Shown one piece after another: positions 32,329 to 35,236 of a stretch of DNA of 35,236 bases (the first letter of the stretch is position 1; every line of letters begins with the position of its first letter). The translations under genes were made by a program, and so were the position numbers. Where the stretch lies: contig CACYCL010000024.1 of the NCBI GenBank assembly GCA_902772905.1, positions 1 through 35,236 of the forward strand, in the 5' to 3' direction. The notes below the pieces were generated by a model. That model saw only the letters and a list, made by a program, of their open reading frames with translations, was not told where the DNA came from and made no database searches. Source of the stretch: an uncultured bacterium. Its GTDB lineage: Bacteria; Verrucomicrobiota; Kiritimatiellia; RFP12; UBA1067.

Positions 32329-35118
32329 TCAGCGCAGAGCATCTATGATGCCGTCGAGCATTGCTGAGCTTTCCGGCTGGCCAGACAAGATGTCCAGGCC
32401 GAATGCGGCCACGTGACGCCCTTTCTCCGTCTTGATCTCGCCCAGATAGAGATAGCAGTCTTTCTTGCCCTCGCCAACGACAATCGGCGTCGCCACGTTC
32501 AGTTCCCTGCGCGAAAGCTCATACGCTCCTTCTTTCACCGCGCGAAAGAGGAGCGGCGTCAGCACACCCTCGTGCGGCAATCCCGCAAGCATCGGCGCGC
32601 CTTTTGCGAGCGCCATGCCAACCTGGCTGCCCATCGACCACCAGCCAAGCGACACGTTCGGCTTTCCGTCCCAGCCTGAGATGGTCAGCACATTCTGCCC
32701 GCGCCCAAGTGCTTCCGTCGCCGTCTTCGATGCAAACGGCGCAATCACGACCCGCGCATTTGCACCATCCGGCGACGAGGCATCGACCACGCCGTCATAA
32801 AGCTTCGCGAGCAATGGCAACAAAGCGGCATCGGCGGCGACATCCGCTCCGTTGCGCTTTGCGCGTTTCGGAAACACCCATAAGTTCCATTCGTTGGCGG
32901 TGCCATCCACCTCGGCGCGCAGCACGGCTTTCGCGGCCTTGGCTACTGATGGCACCTTAAGCATCACCTCGGCTATGGGGCGCGCACTGCCCTCGGGTAT
33001 CTCCGACACAGGTTCTGCGCCCTTCAGCAGCACGTCGCCGTCCGCCGAAAGCGTCCAGCGAACGAAGACGTTCCGTTTCGGGGCGCCGTCGTAGTTGGCA
33101 AAGAAAAACGTGACCTTGTGCTTGTCTCCGACAGAGGCCACAGGGCACTCTGGCGCAAAATCTGCCAACACAGCGCTAGTGCCGTTGAACATTGCGAACC
33201 GCTCTGGAGAAAGGCCTCCTTGCTTCGTCTGCCAGAACGGATCGAAAAGCCCTTGAGCGGAATGTATGGCGCCGTTTGCGACTACCACGTCAACCGCAGT
33301 CCAGAAGCAATAGCCGTCGCAGTATGGATCCTTTCGCGCCCACTCTATGCCACGCTTCTGGTAAATGCCCTGAAGCGTATGCTGCGCATCCTGAAGTGCA
33401 TCGCCCCATGCAAGGTCGAGTCCGCGCTCCGCCAGCCACTTGGCGCGGTCGGCACGCGAATCGGGCGCAACCCATGCGCCCGTGTAGAGCGGTTCCAGTC
33501 GAGTGTCCTGCTTGACGCAAAGGTTCAGGTATTCGTGACATACGAAAGGCCGCCCGGTGTTGAAGGAGCCTCGCGGCCATACGTCGCGCGGGCCAATGTC
33601 GTAGTCGGAGTTGCCAGGGTCGTTGCAGCCCTCGTCGTCGTCGCACTCAAGCCACGCGCACCTGTCCCCGTCCTGATGGTTCACGAGCCTTCCGGGATCC
33701 GTGCGCTTCACGTACGCATACATTTCCTTCTCGACATACGGGCCAAGACGCCCCTCGTTGCCGCCGCAGTAGACGGCGAACGACGGATAGCGCCTGTAGT
33801 GCTCGTACAGCTCCTTCAGGTCGCGGAGCGGATCGAAGGTGAACGCCTCGGTAGGCACGTCGGTATAGTACGGCAGTTCCGGCTGGACGAGAATACCGGC
33901 CTCGTCCGCCGCCTCAAAGTACTCCGGCACCTCGCAGTGCGTGTGCAGCCGCACGAAGTTGAAGCCAGCAGCATGCGCCTTTCTTAGATGTGCAAGGTGC
34001 GTCTCGCGGTCGGGCGGCGGAAGCCCCGTGAGCGGATACACGCTGTCATCGCCGAACCCGCGCAGGAAGTACGGGTGGTTGTTCAGGTAGAATTCACCGC
34101 CGCGCACCTCGACCTTGCGGACGCCAAACCGCTCGCGACGCGTCTGTACCACCGCGCCAGCTCCGTCCAGAAGAGCGATGTCGGCCCAGTAGAGATTTGG
34201 ATGTTCGGGCGACCAAGGGCGGAAGTTCCTGAGGGGAAGACTCACGACAGTCTCGCCCGCCGCGCTGGCAGGGCACGTCACCTTCTCGCCCTCGACCGTC
34301 ACGCGCACCCGGCTCACGTGCACCGCCGCCCCAGAGACCGTAACATGCGCCTCTGCAGTCTGTGCATCGAAGTCGCCGCGAACCCATGCGTCGTCAATGC
34401 GCGTCTCAGGCGTCGCCTCCAGCTCCACGTCACGATATATGCCGCCCCAGCGATGGACGTTGCTCATCAGACCCTTGCGCGACGGCAGCTTGTTGTTCAC
34501 GCAGACGGTAATGCGGTTCTTGCCGCCAAGCTTCACGAACGGAGTGATGTCGTACTTGTACGTGCCGCAGTAATTGTCTACCCACGCGACTGGATGCTTG
34601 TTCACCCAGAACCAGCCCTGCGACTTCACGCCGCCTACCTTGAGCCACACCTTCTTGCCAGCCCAGGCAGACGGCAGCTCTACGTCCTTTTGGTACCAGC
34701 CCTCGCCCATATAGACATGGCGCAGCTTCTTGGGGCTGCTGTCCCACAGAGGATCCCAAGTCTCGGACATTCCAGGCTCGCCCACGCCCTGCGCCTCCCA
34801 TGCACCAGGCACGTTGATCTTCCGCGCCGACGACCACGTATCCATTTTGCTACGGCGCTTGACCGGCGTCTGCTCGTCCACCTTGGCGAACGGAACCTTC
34901 GTGTGACGGTAGCGGCGGCAAAACGGTATTGGCTGCGTTACGAACTCCCACTCTCCGCGCAGCGATATGAAATCTGGCGACGCCTCTCGCCCGACAGGAT
35001 TCACAACAGCCGGCAGCGGCTTTATGCCAGCCCATGTGTCCACGCCGTGCAGCTCTTCGCCTCGCACCGCAACCACCGCCCATGCAATGCCGAACAAAAA
35101 CGTAAATGTCTTCTTCAT
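32329..35118 (-). CDS. Secreted glycoside hydrolase family 2 enzyme
   Basis: 929 residues. A signal peptide (about 1-21, MKKTFTFLFGIAWAVVAVRG) is followed by the GH2 sugar-binding jelly roll (about 40-225: WEFVTQPIPF, VPGAWEAQG, WYQKDVELP, GGIYRDVELEA). Next come the immunoglobulin-like domain (about 230-330) and the TIM barrel (about 340-640). The barrel starts FYLNNHPYFLRGFGDDS and has RLHTHCEVPEYFEAADEAGILVQPELP. The likely acid/base is E455 in CGGNEG and the likely nucleophile E529 in VCHEYL. A C-terminal beta extension follows (about 680-929). Members include beta-galactosidases, glucuronidases and mannosidases; the specificity is not visible. ATG 35118 is chosen to give a clean signal peptide, though a GTG nine bases earlier is also possible. 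It follows the upstream gene by 33 bases, with no promoter seen. Confidence 0.88.
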   Translation of the reverse strand: MKKTFTFLFGIAWAVVAVRGEELHGVDTWAGIKPLPAVVNPVGREASPDFISLRGEWEFVTQPIPFCRRYRHTKVPFAKVDEQTPVKRRSKMDTWSSARKINVPGAWEAQGVGEPGMSETWDPLWDSSPKKLRHVYMGEGWYQKDVELPSAWAGKKVWLKVGGVKSQGWFWVNKHPVAWVDNYCGTYKYDITPFVKLGGKNRITVCVNNKLPSRKGLMSNVHRWGGIYRDVELEATPETRIDDAWVRGDFDAQTAEAHVTVSGAAVHVSRVRVTVEGEKVTCPASAAGETVVSLPLRNFRPWSPEHPNLYWADIALLDGAGAVVQTRRERFGVRKVEVRGGEFYLNNHPYFLRGFGDDSVYPLTGLPPPDRETHLAHLRKAHAAGFNFVRLHTHCEVPEYFEAADEAGILVQPELPYYTDVPTEAFTFDPLRDLKELYEHYRRYPSFAVYCGGNEGRLGPYVEKEMYAYVKRTDPGRLVNHQDGDRCAWLECDDDEGCNDPGNSDYDIGPRDVWPRGSFNTGRPFVCHEYLNLCVKQDTRLEPLYTGAWVAPDSRADRAKWLAERGLDLAWGDALQDAQHTLQGIYQKRGIEWARKDPYCDGYCFWTAVDVVVANGAIHSAQGLFDPFWQTKQGGLSPERFAMFNGTSAVLADFAPECPVASVGDKHKVTFFFANYDGAPKRNVFVRWTLSADGDVLLKGAEPVSEIPEGSARPIAEVMLKVPSVAKAAKAVLRAEVDGTANEWNLWVFPKRAKRNGADVAADAALLPLLAKLYDGVVDASSPDGANARVVIAPFASKTATEALGRGQNVLTISGWDGKPNVSLGWWSMGSQVGMALAKGAPMLAGLPHEGVLTPLLFRAVKEGAYELSRRELNVATPIVVGEGKKDCYLYLGEIKTEKGRHVAAFGLDILSGQPESSAMLDGIIDALR

Positions 35119-35151
35119 GTCTTTCACTTGCCTTTCAAGAGCCTACGCATG

Positions 35152-35236
35152 TCAGCGCGGCATCGACTTCTTGAACCCGATGTACCGCGTGATGTCGGTG
35201 ATCTTTCCGTCCTTCAGTTCGCCGAACTGGACGAGC
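35152..35236 (-). CDS. 3' end of an unrecognised gene, cut by the window edge
   Basis: Only the last 27 codons and a TGA stop are present. They read LVQFGELKDGKITDIT and then RYIGFKKSMPR. The pattern of a strand, a turn and a basic tail recalls the end of small beta-barrel or SnoaL-like proteins, but this is too short to assign. The codon use and short gap suggest it is co-transcribed with the GH2 gene. Confidence 0.6.
   Translation of the reverse strand, partial: LVQFGELKDGKITDITRYIGFKKSMPR

Overview
The window is one 35.2 kb stretch of a GC-rich, diderm (LPS-bearing) bacterial chromosome. It carries 24 complete protein genes, the 3' end of a 25th and one tRNA gene, all on the minus strand, so the genes read from high to low coordinates. 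LpxK and LptD indicate lipopolysaccharide, DapF indicates diaminopimelate peptidoglycan, and MreBCD/PBP2/RodA indicate a rod-type elongasome. Together with the large secreted glycoside hydrolases and phosphoesterases, this suggests a carbohydrate-degrading member of the PVC superphylum (Kiritimatiellota/Lentisphaerota/Verrucomicrobiota-like). That placement is inferred from gene content only.

Region 1 (35236 to 26038) is an accessory, extracytoplasmic catabolic block. It holds the tail of an unknown gene, a GH2-family glycosidase, then an operon with its own promoter. The operon encodes a Tat-exported protein that fuses a calcineurin-type metallophosphoesterase to a PHP-type phosphoesterase, a purple-acid-phosphatase-like enzyme and a large secreted glycosidase-like protein. 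Region 2 (25778 to 19148) is an operon for a GT-C membrane glycosyltransferase, a compact DXS, a membrane NERD-domain protein, a Prc/Tsp periplasmic protease and DapF. Region 3 (19060 to 8871) is an eight-gene envelope operon, mreB-mreC-mreD-mrdA-rodA-rng-lptD-lpxK. Seven of its genes are joined by overlaps and lpxK follows after 6 bases, with a consensus-like promoter in front of mreB. It ties cell elongation to LPS lipid A synthesis and LPS export.

Region 4 (8768 to 5366) holds a short ComEC-like channel gene and an icd-EamA transporter pair. Region 5 (5318 to 405) is an operon for a TPR protein, a LolA-like outer-membrane lipoprotein-sorting protein, an AsmA-like protein with an LEA-like 11-residue repeat tail, and glycogen phosphorylase. 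Region 6 (404 to 1) contains six tandem copies of a 23-bp dyad repeat, then the promoter and gene of tRNA-Gly(GCC).

The clearest regulatory pattern is an extended -10 box, TGGTATAATAC or a close variant, in front of the tRNA and four protein operons. In those four operons the start codon lies only 8-9 bases beyond the -10 hexamer, so the mRNAs should be leaderless or nearly so. Several genes inside operons, plus mreB and comEC, have Shine-Dalgarno sequences instead. Two start modes therefore appear to coexist in this genome.
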